From positions 1,873,241-1,937,240 of the forward strand of contig PSQN01000005.1 of assembly GCA_002989075.1 (NCBI GenBank): a stretch of 64,000 bases of DNA. The letters run 5' to 3'. Below are positions 35,701 to 50,400 of this stretch, in pieces. Below the pieces are notes generated by a model. The model did not search any database and was not told the DNA's origin. It saw only the letters and a list, made by a program, of their open reading frames with translations. Source of the DNA: Arthonia radiata. Its lineage: Eukaryota; Ascomycota; Arthoniomycetes; Arthoniales; Arthoniaceae. The translations under genes were made by a program, and so were the position numbers. Each line of letters starts with the position of its first letter. Within the stretch, counting starts at the first letter, position 1.

Positions 35701-36529
35701 GAAACTAGAATAAAACCTAACTAACTATAAAGATACTATTTAACAATATTAAAACTAGAATATTAGTTAGTTATAGTAGTACTAATACTCTAATTTACTA
35801 TCTAGTGCGCCTCGCCGGTACCTAGGTTATCTATAAATAAACTAGCCTACTACATTATAGAACTACTACCTAACTCTAAATAGAAGTTACTCTAAAAGTT
35901 AATAGATAACCCGCTCGGATATTTAAATATATTATTACTAGCTATCGACGTAGTAAACTTCTTTTGCTTCAACAACTTATTTTAAGCTAACTTCGCTACT
36001 ACCCGCGTACAAGTCTTCTTAACCTCCTCTTTTAACTTTCGGACCTTAGATCGGTTACGCTATACAGCCGTAATTAACGCTGCTGTCTAGAACTTTAACG
36101 CGCGTAACTAATGTTTTGTACGCTAAAGGGCAGCCGACTAAAAGGAATATTGAGAATAAACCAAACGCGCTGCAACTAAGTTAGTTTTAGGCATTACAGA
36201 AAGACAATAACAGAGTATACTATCTACTATCGATACTCGTAAATTACAACTCTTCTTATCCCGAGTACACACTAAATATATTGCCTTTCTAAACTAAACC
36301 ATACACCTTTTCTTAGTCGACACATATCTAAAACAAGAAGGTATTTTAATACTACAGACTTTAATTAACAGGTATTAGCTATACTTTTTATTAGAACCCG
36401 CAGTAACGGACTTTATGCGAGGTATAGCGACTTACAGATTAGTTACAAAAGAAGAGATGAAACGTAACTTATAGATATTTAAAAGGCTAAGGGTCAATTA
36501 AGGACAATTTAACTAGAAGAGGGGGAATT

Positions 36530-37002
36530 GTATTACGAATACCAGCTCTAAACGGCCTAACGTATACTTAAGTATTAACTACCGCTAGTTATCTTAGCTC
36601 TATCAGCATTATTTTCGACTAAGCCTATAAACCCGCTATAGGTATTATCGAACAAGACGGCTATAAAAGTCTACGTTCTTTATAAACCTAATATAAGTAT
36701 TATTAAGATTAATAGATATAGAGGAACTTCTCTATGTACCTTAGACTATATAGCTAGACTAATAACTAACCTTAGAATAGACTTTAGTCTGTTAACTTAA
36801 TATCTGAATATAAGTTTCTTAACTATATTTAGGTAACGTACTTTACCTTCTGTCTACTTTAGTTAAGTTTCTCTTACCTTCTATAATCTATCTCGCCTCT
36901 CCTATCTTTTAGTCTCTAGTATACAAGACACCTACTACTAAGGTCGACAAGCATACAAGGCAAGTAAGCCTTAGTTCGGTTCTCCTAGCGATCGGCGTTA
37001 TA
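36530..37002 (+). repeat. 3' LTR of Gypsy A1
   Basis: Preceded by a purine tract (about 36,511-36,524) and followed by the TAGCC duplication. Confidence 0.92.
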
Positions 37003-37007
37003 TAGCC

Positions 37008-37479
37008 ACTATAAGGTTATTAAGTCTAATTACCTTAGAAAAAAAGAAATAGAAGGGTTTTAACGTCTACTTTATTTACTATATATATAAAGCTAAGATA
37101 GACTATTAGCGTAATAGCTATACCTACTTATAGTAATATATTCTTAATAAAATATAGTCTTTAATAAATATCTACTTTATATCTAATTCTATATTAGATT
37201 TCTTTTAAAAGATAATAGATTTAGAGCTTCTAGAGGGTCTAATTTATAAGCTAAGTTAGAATTTAAGAAAGTTTAAGTTAGCGTATTATACTAGTAAGAT
37301 TCTATATAATTTAAATACTAGTTGGTATAGTAGTAATAGTAGCAACTAAGAAGGCTAATAAGATAAGAGTAAGATTTTGAATAGAAGTAGTGTTAAAAAT
37401 TGTTTTAAGTAGAAAATAAATAGATTTAAGGTTAATACTTTTATTAGTATAAAAATTATACTAAAATAAAAGCGCTATA
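37008..37479. pseudogene. Third piece of the TIR transposon
   Basis: These 472 bp between the TAGCC duplication of A1 and the start of A2 are the same AT-rich, stop-filled sequence type as 22395-23849. The gap between the two related Gypsy elements is therefore older host-element sequence. Confidence 0.5.
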
Positions 37480-37928
37480 CATAACGCCGGTCGCTGGAAG
37501 AACCGAGCTAAGGCTTACTTACCTTGTGTACTTATTAACCTTAATAGTAGGTATCTTGTATACTAGAGACTAAAAGGTAGGAGAGACGAGATAAATTATA
37601 AAAGATAAAAGAGACTTAACTAAGTAAATAGAAGATAAAGTACGTTATTTAAATATAGTTAAAGAACTTATATTTAAATATTAAGTTTATAGACTAAAGT
37701 TTATTTTAAGATTAGTTATTAGTTTAACTATATAGTTTAAAGTATATAAGTATATTTCTTTATATTTAACAGTTATAATAGCTCTTCTGTCGCGTCATTG
37801 GGATTCTATTATAATATAGCGATGTTACCAATATTACTATATTAGAGTTATTGAGTATTCTATATAATACTCTAATAAGGCTAGCTGCGCTTAGCCTTAT
37901 ATTAGTTAAATATAGTAAGACTGTAATA
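37480..37928 (-). repeat. 3' LTR of Gypsy A2
   Basis: Its first ~290 bp are the reverse complement of the 3' part of the A1 LTR; the rest is unrelated to A1. Confidence 0.9.
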
Positions 37929-40900
37929 TAAGGTCTCCTCTTTAAGGCAAGTTGTTCTTAACGGCCCTAAAGATATTAAAACCTCGTTATTGCTTAGTAA
38001 TAGATTTAATTCTATAAGTCGTTATACTTAAAGTTACAAAGACTTCTAACGCTAATAAAGCGCTTTAGATTAATACTATCTTTACTAAAGTCTATAGTCG
38101 AGAGATACTTCTATATTCTTATTACTCTTATTTAGATAAGAAGTGTGTTCTAAAGTTTAGAAAGGTATTGTACTTTATGTATATTTACAATAAAAAGTCG
38201 TATAACGTTTATTTATCGTTAGAAGATAGTTAGTTTCTATTTTAACGTTCGTTTAAACTAGTTTTAACTTATTTAGCTTAGAGTATTCGTTCTTAAAACT
38301 TATAAGTATTAAACGCTCTCTAAAGGTAGTATAAGCGTTTAGTAAAAGAAAAGAAAGTCGTTTGTATAGCGAAAAGGCAGCGCAAAGCTATTAAAGCGGC
38401 GGTTGTTAATTTAGAAAAAGAGCTTAAAAGGTTATACGTTTAGATACAAAATAAAATAGATTAGAATAATATATTGTTTAAAAAAAATAGCTAGTAGCTA
38501 TATTTAATAGTAATATTATAGATATACTAAGTAGTTTAAGTATAAATTTTTGTAATAATTTATACCTAGAGTTAGGTAGTAGACTACTATTATAGTAAGC
38601 TAGTTCGTTTATAAATAATCTAAGTACTAGCGGAGCGCATTAGATAGTAAATTAGAGTATTAGTACTATTACAACTAATTAACATTTTAGTTTCAATATT
38701 ATTAAATAGTGTTTTTATAGTTAGTTAGGTTTTATTTCGGTTCTTATTAGTTTTTATATTTAAAATATCCTTTTTACTTTATAAGATACTGTCGTTTGCC
38801 TCGGTATTGTCTATAAGCTTAAATTATTTCGACCTTATACTCGGGTTCTTAGTTATTAGAAAGGATTTTTAAATTAAGTTGTTCTACTTCTTAAGAGTAG
38901 ACTAGTTTTAATAGCGCTATATAGAATATAGAGTATATTCTTATTATTCTCGAAAGTTTTAATTTAAATATTACAGATCTTAATTGCTGTAGAATTTTAA
39001 ACGGTTCTATTTTAATATAGTCAAGTTTTTTACTTAGTCTCGTAGTTTTAAGATTTCTTATAAGTAAGTAAGCTCTTTTCCCCTCTTTTATGCTTGCGTT
39101 CGGGGTAGTTCTTAACTTATTATACTACTTGTTAGTTTATTTATTAATAAACTTGCTGTTAAACTTTAACTACCGGTATAGGATCTTTATATTCATAGCT
39201 ATTTGTATAGCTGTCTCGTTGTCTATTGTACTTTAGAGTTGTCTGTCTTAAAGTAGGTAGTAGCTATATAAGACGTAAAATAGAGTAGTTTTAGTAGTAT
39301 CGTTTTTTATATTATTATACATAGTCTATACTACTAGTAATAGTTATACTTAGTTATCCTACTAATAATTAATGTATACTTATAGATACTACTCTAGAGT
39401 TTAGTTTATACGTTCTATTTGTCTGTCTGTTTGCGGGTAAAATAATATAGACATTTTTTGCTTCGTTCTTAGTTATTATATTAGAGATGTTTAAAATTAT
39501 AAGATAAAGTTTCTATCTCTGTTAGAGATAATTCTTTATAGTTGCTTATAGTTTGCTAAGATAATCTAAAGGAAGATATATACTAATTATTCTAAATTAT
39601 TAGCTTCCTTATATAGTCCAAATACACGTATTTTGTTAGCTTATTGCATATAACTAAGATAGCGTTGTAAGCTACTTTTATAAGTAGATTCTTAAAAAGT
39701 AGTAATTTAGTAACAAAGTCTAGTAGAACTAAACATTATAGTCTCTTAGATATTTTAAGTAGTTATAATTTACCGTAATATAAATACTTTGGGTATTTTA
39801 TTCTTACATATATATTGTATTTATAAATATAACTCTCGATATAGTATTAGATCTTTAGAATATAATAAGTTCTTATAATTTTTTTAATTGTATTATCGAT
39901 ACCTTTGTGTCTTTCTGTTAGGTTATTATAAAAGTTACTAATAATATATTAGATTAGATTTCTCGGAACATAGATATTTTTTTAAAACTTATTATAGCCC
40001 TTATTGTTCTTAGTTAATTTTAGATATTGTTTTTTGTCTTCTTAGTATATTTTTTAGATCGTTAAGAATATCTGGGATTCAGTTATTTAGTTCTATAACA
40101 AATTTAGTTGTTATAGCTAGTTAATTTTATCTAATTTTATTGTTATATTTTTAAAATATTGTGTGTTCGATGTATTTCTTATCGTTAAGGTAGTCTAAAC
40201 GTCGACTAAGAGTATCTACTCTGTCGTTCTTAGAACCTCTTCTGTAAGTAATAATAAAGTTATATAGAGCTATAGTTTTTAACTATCGAACTTATCTTTA
40301 GTTAAGTTTCTTTATTATAATAAAGTAGGTTAAGTTTTTATAGTTTATATATACTATAATTGTATAGTTTACTTCTTTTAAGTAAGCTTATTATGTCTCG
40401 AATACTGCTATAATAGTTAAAAGCTCTTTATTGTAAATATTGTAGTTTTATTCTATAAATAATATGTTTTTAAGTAGAAAGCTACTAGTTTAAGCTTTCC
40501 TTCGTTATTGTTTTAACTTATATATACTCTAATTATATAGTCTAACGCGTTAGTTTCTATAATAATCGGTAAGTCAGAGTTAAATATTGCTAATATAAGT
40601 CTAATCTTAAAAACTTTCTTAAGCTCTTTAAATACTAACTATTCTTTTTGCGTCTAAAATAATTTTATCAATTATTTTGTTTATTAAGACAGCGGTACTA
40701 TAATTTAGCTAAAGTTAAATATCTATTGTTTATAATAGTTAGTAAACCTAAGAAAATATTATAGTTATTTTATATTCTTTAGTATAGGCTATATTAAAAC
40801 AGATTAAATCTTTAAATCTTCTATTTAAAGACTGTACTTAGTAATTATAGATCTAAGAAATTCAACGGATTATTAATAAAACTAAATTTTCTCGATATTA

Positions 40901-42254
40901 ATTTGTAAATTGGTACGCGCTAATCTTTCTAATACCTTCTTAATATATTCTTTATATTCTTCTAGTATATAGCTATATACTAGGATATCGTTTAAATAAG
41001 TAGTTATAAATATATTTAAATAATTACTAAGTGTGTTATTAATTACCTTCTAAGATAATACTAGTACGTTTATTAGTTTAAAGAGTATAACATAATACTT
41101 AAAAAGTCTATATCTTGTATAGAAGGCGGTTTTCTATTCTTTACCTTCTTTTATATAGATTAAGTTATATACTCCTCGTAGGTTAAACTTAGTAAACTAT
41201 TGTAGGTCGTATAATTAGTCTATAATTTCCTTAATATATAGTAGTAGATATTAGTTTTTAATAGTTACCCCGTTTAGTTGTTTATAGTCTATATAGAGCT
41301 TTAGTTTGCTATTCTTCTTTAGTATAAAGAGTATTAAATATCCGGCTAGTAATATTAATTTTTAGATAAAACCTTTCTTAAGGTTTTTATCGATATAGTT
41401 GCGGAGCGCTTAATTTTCTACTTTTAATAGAGAGTATATTAGACTAAATATCGGTATTTTACTCTTTTATAAAGATATTGTATAATTCTACAGTTTATAC
41501 TTTAATAAAGCTAAGTTTAGCTTAGCTTCTTTAAATAAGTATCGGAATTAATATATTTCTCTAGTATCTTAGTAATTAACTAAGTATCTATAGTCGTATA
41601 GAATCGTTAACGTATAGTTGTCTTTTATTTATACTTATATATAGTTAGCTATAGACAAGATACTACGGTAAACTCTTTTTATAGAATATCTAAGTATCGA
41701 AGTATAGTAGTACTAACTCATATAAGTTCTTTATCGCGCCCCTTATCTTTACTACTAAAAATAGCTTATAAAGTATTTATTCTATAGAACGACTCTTATT
41801 TAAAGTACTTATACTTAGTAAAGAGAAGTTTCTTAGCTCTTTAATTTACTTTTAAGTTATATTGTTGCAACTAAAATATATCTAGTACCGTATAGTACTA
41901 ATTAATATCTACAATATTATAAGTAATTTTTTCTTAATAGTTCCTAATAGTTATATTTATTAGCGATGTTTTATAGTTAACTCTTTTCTTTGTTCCTTAA
42001 AATCTAAATAGTATATAAGATAATTTCTTCTTTTATATTTATATTTAGTACTCTTTAACGTAGTATATTAAAATAAAGTTGCCTATTACGTCTAAATCGA
42101 ATTATAATTTTAATATTTCTGTTATTTATTGTTACCCGAGTATATAGATATATTCTATAAGTAGCTAAGCTTGCGTAAAGCTAGACTTCTAGAGGATTTA
42201 ACTATTAGACAGGCCGGTATTACTACTCTTAAAGTAATCGGCTTAATCTTTTTC

Positions 42255-42536
42255 TATAAGAGAGCGAACTAATAACAGCAGGGACGCAATACCAAGAGCT
42301 CTATTTAATTGTAGATACAAAGAGAATTAGATATAGAACAAGAACAAGAGGTCGGGCGATGCCTCTATATATATTAAGAGGATCTAAATTACCTAATAGA
42401 TGCGCTAAACTAGAAACAAGAAAGCTAGGGGCAATAGTGTAGTTAAGATGTATTAAGAACGTTAATCAGAAATTGCAATAATGCGCTAAGCGCTCGGAGG
42501 TCCAGCGCTCAGAGGGCCTAGAACGGGTTTATAACA
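42255..42536 (-). repeat. 3' LTR of Gypsy C
   Basis: Pairs with 56549-56830; ends TTTATAACA. Confidence 0.92.
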
Positions 42537-45500
42537 GTAGGTCTCTCTTAACGAAGACGAGCACCTACGAGCTAACTAGGGTATTAATTTAATAGGACCG
42601 GAATGTTGAGAATACTTAATATAAAATTGAGCCACGGCTTTAAGCTTATCGATAAGTATTTATAGTTCTTAGGTTTGCTTGTCGGTATCCTAGTAGACTA
42701 AATACTAGAGTATACTACGACGGAGACGAGAGTCAAGGATATCCTTAACGTACTACTTCTGTTCGCTATCTTTAGTAACGATTAACGGACGTAGTTCGAT
42801 GTATTAACCAGAGAGCAGATCGATAGATACTAGTCGGAGCTTAAACAAATAAAAAACTGGATAACACTATATTGTTAGTAGAAGAGACAGACAGTAAGCG
42901 TAGGGACTAACAACCTTCTTTAAAATGAAGGGGCCTTTTTAGGAGCGTAATAGCTTCTTGCTGAGGCGTGTAGTACTAAAGTCTTTAGTACTGATAAAAA
43001 TACGGTCACTAACTTAGTACCGAGGATATAGATCGTAGGAGCGGTTTACGTATTCTTCTTGCTTATACTAAGCAAATTCTATAAGTTTGCGATATTTGTC
43101 AACGATTTAGTTTATCTTAACAGCAAACTCGTCGGCGGAGACTTAATTGCGGAGCTGACTTAAGAATAGATTACCTTAAGGAGTACGAGGAGGTTTAAAA
43201 GACATACGAGAGTAATAGCCTAAGTTTATAAAGAACGGAGTGCAGCTAGTTGTAGCGCTTTAGTAATTGTTAACAGCAAACTTAGTTATTGGGAGCTAGG
43301 CAGCCTAGTCGTTTTGTAGGTAATTAACGTAGGCACGGAAAAACGTTTAAGACCACTATTAGCGTTCTCTATTTAACTATTAGTCTAGGAATAGTACGCT
43401 GTAGAAAACTTGTCGACCGATCTTAAACGCTAGGTTAGTTGGCGCTAGAAGATAAAGACAAACTATGTGCCTCGATTAGATACAATAGAACTTAGAAGAC
43501 CGTAAAGCTTAAAAATATAGGCTAGAAAGAGATCTGCGACGGCTTCTACTGATATATCTTTGTAGGGAATAAAGTGTTTTATCTTAGTAAGTCTGTTAAC
43601 GACTACCAAGTAGTTATAAACCTTAGATAAGCTAGACAAGGGGCAAAAATTAGGAAGCTGAACGATAAAATCTATAGAAATATCTTTCTATCGTTGTTAA
43701 GGAACTAGAAGGGGGTAGAGCTAACTATACTAACGTTGAAGCGATAGCTTGGTTCGAATATAGATATAGTAATTGCGTACAAAACGCTTGACCGCTAGGT
43801 AAATGCTAGGCTACTAGAAAGAACGACGGAGGAGACTTGAAAGCTGGGCGGAACTAGGATAACCAGAGGTAAGATAGGTGTGAGCACTTTTTAGCAAGTA
43901 TAGGCGAAGCTTATCGTTGTTTGAGACTACTTAACAATCGTAGTAGTAAACGATATCGTCTTAAACAAAATAGATAGAGAGATCGATGTCTTTACAGCGG
44001 ACAGTACTAGAAAGCTTAAGATTACAGAGGAGTTGTTTGTACTAAGGATTATTTCGACGGAAGTTAGTCTAGAGCTGTATAATCTTGAGATCTTATTCTT
44101 TAAGATTGAGAGTAGTTAACTGAGAAACAGAAACTAGAGGATCGCTAGAAAGTAGCGGACTTAGACTATTTATTAAGATTTAAGGAACAGGTGTTAAAGA
44201 CTAGATACAGATTTTTAAAATACTCGGAGCGGGAGCGAGACTTAGACTTAAACGCTAACTTTAATTAGAGATTGAAGCCGCTTAACGGCTTAACTAAGGA
44301 GATATAGACCGGGACTACGACTAAGAACTTAACTAATAATTTCTTAGAGATCGACGGAGAGCGTTAACTAGAGCTGGGGTAGGACTAGGGCTACCGTAGT
44401 TTAGAGGTTTATTAACAACTTCTAAATTGCGCGTATGCTATAGCTTAATAAGCATCTATTGTTAGTAAGCTGTCCTTAGGTCTAGAGCTATATTCCCCCC
44501 TTTCTTAGGGAGATTACTAGATCGACGAGTAAAACTATTGGGCTTTTTATCTTTTTTACTAGGACAATAGGCCAACTAGAAATCGAAACGAGATAGAAAT
44601 TTAGCTCAGCGGGCTTAACGACGGGAGAGATTCTTAGTAGTTATAAACTACTCTAGGTTTTTGTAATTAATAATTATCTAAATTAAATATAGTAAGCTCT
44701 TAAGCTTTAATTGCTATTCTTCGAAAGACTTAATAATCGCTAATAATTCTTTATCGTAGATCTTATAATTGTACTCAGCGGGCAACATCTTTTAGAAAAA
44801 GAATGCGACGAGGTAGAGAATACCGTTGTCGTCGTACTAAGACAGTACTCTAGCATTGACCCAATCTAAAGAATCTATTTTAACGATAATTAATTTTCTT
44901 AAATTAAAATAGATAAAAACAGGACCTTTGGTAAACATTAACTTAAGTTTCTCGAACGTAGACTGACATTATAGAGACTAGAAGAATATTTTACCCTTGT
45001 GCGTAAGCTTAGTAAGCGGAGCAGCGATTCTTAAAAATCTAAGAATAAAACGACGATAGAAGTTAGCAAGGTCTAAGAAACTTTAAACATCTTTAATAGA
45101 ACGGAGTTGGGGCTAGTTAACAATAGTCTTAATGTTCTTAAGATCTATTTGAATGCTCTTAATAGTAATAATAAGTTCTAAGTACTTAGTTTTCTGAACT
45201 ACGAATTTATACTTCTTAAGGCCGCATTATAAGCTGGCCTTGTTAAGCTTCTCTAAAACTTGCTTAATGTGTTTCTAATAGGATTTCTTATCTTAAGAGT
45301 AGTTTAGGGCATTATCTAGGTAAGCGGTATAAAAGTTATTAAGATACTTCCTTAGAGTATTATTAATATAGTACTGAAACGTTGCTGAGCTATTATAAAG
45401 GCTAAATAGCAGGACAAGAGACTTAAAAAGACTATAGCGTGTTTAAAAGGCGGTTTTCTATTCTTTACCTTCTTTTATATAAATACGGTTAAACGTAGAG

Positions 45501-46069
45501 ATAATATTAAGCTTTGTATAGTACTTAGCTTTAAATAGTTAATTAAGAGTTTTGTAGATAAATAGGAGAGGATACTTAAATTTAATTAACAGAGCGTTTA
45601 AGCCTCTATAATTAACACAAACTTAAAGATCGCTATTTAGTTTCTAGACAAATAAAACTAAGGACGCGGCTAGACTATAACTAGCGCGAATAAAGCTAGA
45701 ATCGAGGTTTTTCTTGAGCTATTGAAGCAACGCCTTTGCTTCGGATTAACTATAGAAGTAAAGGGGGCCGTAGAGTAGTTCTAAACCGAGCTTAAGCTTA
45801 ATTTTGTAATTATATTGATAGTGTGGTGGAAGGGTTTTTGCGGCTTTTTTAGAGAATACTTTGCGAAAGGCTTGCAACTCTGTTAACAAGCGGGACCAAT
45901 CGGTGTCTTCTTGATTGAGACTAGACTATAACTATAAAGGTTTGTCTACAAGAGCTTAAATCTATTTAACTGACATAGAATATATTTAATACCCTTTATG
46001 GGCTAGTAACGTAAATAGGGCGGCACTTACGCGGAGAATGCGGTAGCGTAACGTCGATAGAGGTAAGTT

Positions 46070-46460
46070 AACCTGCTTGAGAGCAGTTAACGGACAAGCA
46101 GCCTGCTGGGAAGCAGCTACGGACTTGGAATTCGGGACGGCCTGCTTACAAGCAGCCGGTAACTTGGAAGGAGGAACAGCCTGCAGCCTAGTAGCTATAG
46201 AGCTAGAAACTAGAGGAGCAAGCTGCTTAATAGCGCTTAACGGAACTAGAACTCTAGAGGTAGGCTATACTAAGGCAGCTTGAGCGTAGGTACGCGACCT
46301 TTAAACTAGAGTAGTCTATACTAACGTAACTACAAACTTAGAATTTAGCTTAGTCTGCTTAAGAGTAGCTAAGAAACAAGGAACTAACGGCTTAAGCTGC
46401 TTAAAAGCACTTAACGAACTAGAATTGCTGGCGGTTAGAGGTAAAGGGGCTAAGATAAGC
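46070..46460. repeat. Low-complexity AGCAGC/GCTGCTT repeats in Gypsy C
   Basis: Imperfect repeats of AACGG, CTGCTTA and AGCAGC strings occur at 30-60 bp spacing, in the Gypsy C part between gag and reverse transcriptase. Composition is richer in GC than the surroundings. Confidence 0.5.
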
Positions 46461-46708
46461 TTTTGCCGCTTAGCTTCCTTTTTCTTGAGTTTAGACTCTA
46501 ACGTCTTTTAAACTCTTAACCTATGCTTCTTTGTAATAGAGTCAATCTACTTTAAATTAGCAGAACTAGGGGCGTATAGCTCTTCTTTATAGCTATAGAG
46601 ATTATCGAAAATAATATAAATTGTAGTGTCGGTAGATAGAATACCGTAATGCTAGAAACAGAAATTAAAATCGAAACGGAGGGTATTCTAGTTAAACTAC
46701 TAGATAAC

Positions 46709-47401
46709 TATTAGGATGCAGCGCCAGCATAACCTAACCTGCTATAGTTAGTGTTGTACAAACATATAAACAGCTAATTACGACTGTAGAGTTACGTAAC
46801 TTGCTAAGACGTGCTAGACGTGCTAGACGGACTAGACCGTCTAGCAGCCCTAGTAGCTCTAGTACTACTAACCGTTACGTAACCTATTAAGACGTGCTAG
46901 ACGTACTAGACGTACTAGACCGTCTAGCAGCCCTAGCAGCTCTAGCAGACCTAGAGCACGAGCTATATCACAGACTATATAGATAGAATAACTATCCACC
47001 TTAGTAGATAGATATCCGTAAATTTAGATTTAGAATTAATATTATCGTTTAATATTGACTCTGAGGTGTTGAACCTAATTAGTTTTTCTTGCTGTAACGT
47101 AACTAGTGAGCTACGAGCAATTCTCGTAAGTATTGGCGCGAGACAGGACCCTACAGCTACGTCGGCGTGCAAATAGAGCGACCGAGTTTCGAAAGAGCTT
47201 TCCTGTGCGGCCTTAGTACAATTCTCCTAGCTTATTTACATTATCGGCTGAGTCCTTTGTTTAAGACTTATAGTTTGTTCCTTGCTTCCTTGACCTCTCC
47301 TCCCGAGTTAGATATCTTAGTAATTATCTCCCTTCCAAGATTATATTACTCTTGACATAGAATAAGACCAAGTAAAGCGGTTACGGCCGCCCGGCGTTAT
47401 A
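46709..47401 (+). repeat. 5' LTR of Gypsy D, with internal CTAG-rich repeats
   Basis: Pairs with 53664-54356. A unit of short ACGTGCTAG and GACCGTCTAGCAGCC strings occurs twice, at about 46,795-46,862 and 46,875-46,945. Confidence 0.92.
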
Positions 47402-50400
47402 CTTTTACGGATCGCCTTAAGCAACTAACAAACTAAGGTATATACCACTGTTCTTATAACTAACTTATCTAGAAACAAGACTCTATTAGAAAACAATTTC
47501 TCAGACAGTTCTTTAGAGAAAGAATAAACAAAGGTCCCTCGATACCGATCGTTTAGCCCAACTTTAGTACAGAGTGTACCAATCTCGTCCTTATACAGAA
47601 GTAAACGAGTAGAAAAACAGACAATACCACGAATGTACAAGTTAAGTACTCTAAACACTCTTAAACGAATCTTAGAGAACCTTCTTAAGAAAGCAATAAC
47701 CTAACTAGAATCTTTAAACTATCTTTAAAGGACTAACATGCCTTAAGACAAAGATGTTACTACAGTACGTAAAAACAATAATATTAAGATACCAGAATTT
47801 CGAGGAGACAGACAGTCTCTGTAAATATTTCTTAGCCTGTGTCGAATTAACCTTATTAACAAGCAAAGGGAGTTAGCCACTAATATAAAGAAGGTAATCT
47901 ATATAGAGTTATACCTGCGTAGAGATACACTCTTGTAGTTTTTACTACTCCTTAACGACTATCTTAATAACGGCAACGAAGCAAAGAAGAAAATAAAACG
48001 TGTATTCGAATCTTATATAGTATTTATAACGATACTCAAGGACATATATAAAGGAGAAAACTAGAAGCTTGAAGCATAATATAAGCTCGAAGGATTCAAA
48101 TAAGGCAATTTACTAGTAACATAGTACGCAGCCAAGTTTATGACGTACGCTTATATTACAGGATTCGACGAAGAAGCCTTAGTAGTTTAGTTCTACAAAA
48201 GACTCAACGAGGAGATAAAGAATCTTATGTTGTACGAGGAACGCGTAGAACGGCTTACGGACATCAAGTCTCAAGCAACGAGACTTAACCAACGACTTCG
48301 AGAACGGAAACGCGAACGAACTGGTAAACAGCCCAATTAGACACCGAACACGTCTCGACATCGCTACGACAACCGTCGTACCGAACCTATAAATCTTGAC
48401 GCGCTCTAGAAGAAAGGATCGTAACCCAGTCAAAAGAAATATAGAAAACTTTCGGAAAAGAACCGAAAGTATTAACTTGCTAATAACCTCTACCTTTATT
48501 GCGGTAAAGAGAGCTATAGAGCAGCCGAATGTAGATCTAAATAGAAAAGCCCGATTAAGAAGCTTTATGCTCTTAAACGAGGCGGATACAATAAGAAAAA
48601 CGTAGCCGAAGCGCTAGCGCAACTTGAAGCCTATACAATTAAGAATCCTAAGAATTCGTTAAATTCCCTTTTAGTATTGGCTAAATTAATATCGAAGGAG
48701 ATTACTAGCTAGAAACTAAGAATTAACTTAAAGAACGTATACAACATAGTTCTAATTAAGAGAATTGACTAAAATTGAATTTCGCCACGAGACAACTATT
48801 ACGAGCAGCTTTTAGTAGTGTTGGCTCGCAATTAAGAACAATAACTTTAAGAACTTAAGAATTACAATATTGAAGCTCTACAACAGCTTATAAGACTCAT
48901 AGCTATAGAAGAATTGGAAAACTAACCGATCAACGAATCTTAGGCCTTAGCAGCCAATAAAGAACAGCTTCGAGAAGAAGAGGAATCATTATTATCTAAA
49001 GAAGACGAAGAACAACCCGACTATATAGACGCAATATTACAATTACAAACGGCTAGGTTATATTTATAGGACCTAGAAGCCCGAGCAAGAACGTAGTTAC
49101 TTATTAATAGACTTAGGTTTATAGAACAAAGCTATAAACTAGTACTACGTCTCAATAATATTCTTATTAACACAACAACAGGAGTAGTAGTATTCCTAAG
49201 ATGATACGTAGTACGAGCAATTAGGACCAACGAAGAGTTTCGAGTATCAATCAAATAGTTTAGCGAACACTCAAATACCAATAAAACCTTCAGGAAACAG
49301 GTTATTGCTAACCACCACAATACGTAGAAACGGGCATACTTAGTATTATCGGGAAACGAATACGCCGTCTACAAACTTAAGGAAGAACAAGGACGACGGC
49401 GTCCAAGTCTCTACCCAAGAAGCTAGTAGAAACACTTTGTTTACTACTAGAAAAAGGACAGGAACGAATAAAAGTACTACTCAATAGAACCCTAGTTACT
49501 ATTATAATCGATTTAGGAGCAACAGGAAATCTTATCTACTTCAATACAGTATCCAAAATTCAGAAAAAACAATACAAGAAAGGATTCCTGTACGATCTGC
49601 AAGTCGCGAATAGATTTAAAAATATATATTAAAACGGTGCTATTACACACAAAGTCAGAACCACTATAAAAACAGCACAATTTTAAGAAAAAATTGTCTT
49701 AAACGTTATTAATACTAGAGCATATTAAGCAATTCTAGGAACACCTTTTCTAGATCGATATATACTACAATAGAGGAACGTACTAACGTTATTCCTAGGA
49801 CAGGAAGCAAGATAATACCGAACTATTTTGTTTATAGAAGATCTACAGAAAGATATTATCGACGAGTTAGTAACGGCTATATCAATCTATTATACTAAAA
49901 GACGTAGAGAGCGTGCCCAGGTAAGAGAAGTAGCCGAATTAATAAGCCTCGACACTCCTTATTCGGTATTACCTGAGAAATACTAGCAATACGAACGAGT
50001 TTTTAAAGAAGAAGCCGACAACGAGTTACTAAAATATACACTATAGGACCACAAAATTAAGTTTCTACCCGACTTAAATCCCAAGGACACAAAATTATAC
50101 CCAATGAGATTAAACTACCGAGACAAATATAAAATATACGTTAACAAACTCGAGAAGAAAGGATTTATTAGAAAATCGAAAGCTCTATTTGGATGCTCTC
50201 TATTCTTCGTTCCTAAGAAAGGAGACAAGCTCCGACCGGTTATCGACTATCGACCAATAAATTCTATAACGAAGAAAGACGGACACCCTTTACTACTTAT
50301 TAATAACGAAATAGACTCTCTTTAAGGAGCCTAATAGTTTACGAAAATAGATCTTCGCGGAGCATACAATCTAATCCGAATACGAGAAGGAGACGAGTAG

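Larger units (their letters stand above)
23850..37002 (+). mobile_element. Gypsy A1, chromovirus-type LTR retrotransposon (fossil)
   Basis: LTRs 23850-24321 and 36530-37002 with target duplication TAGCC (23845-23849 and 37003-37007). Removing nested Gypsy B leaves about 7.15 kb. Plus-strand order: gag with a zinc knuckle near 25,140-25,190, protease and start of pol to 26,729, then after the insertion reverse transcriptase (about 33,000-33,600), RNase H (33,850-34,250), integrase (34,500-35,300) and near 35,640-35,730 a chromodomain-like LIKWKGYS segment, which places it among chromoviruses. A purine-rich tract precedes the 3' LTR. It is broken by dozens of RIP-type stops. Confidence 0.92.

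Noticed and set aside
46077-46283. 68-codon plus-strand frame with repeats
   Set aside because: Antisense to Gypsy C and created by low-complexity repeats.
46795-46945. Short regular repeats resembling a CRISPR-like array
   Set aside because: They are palindromic CTAG strings inside an LTR, present in both LTRs, without unique spacers, in a fungus.
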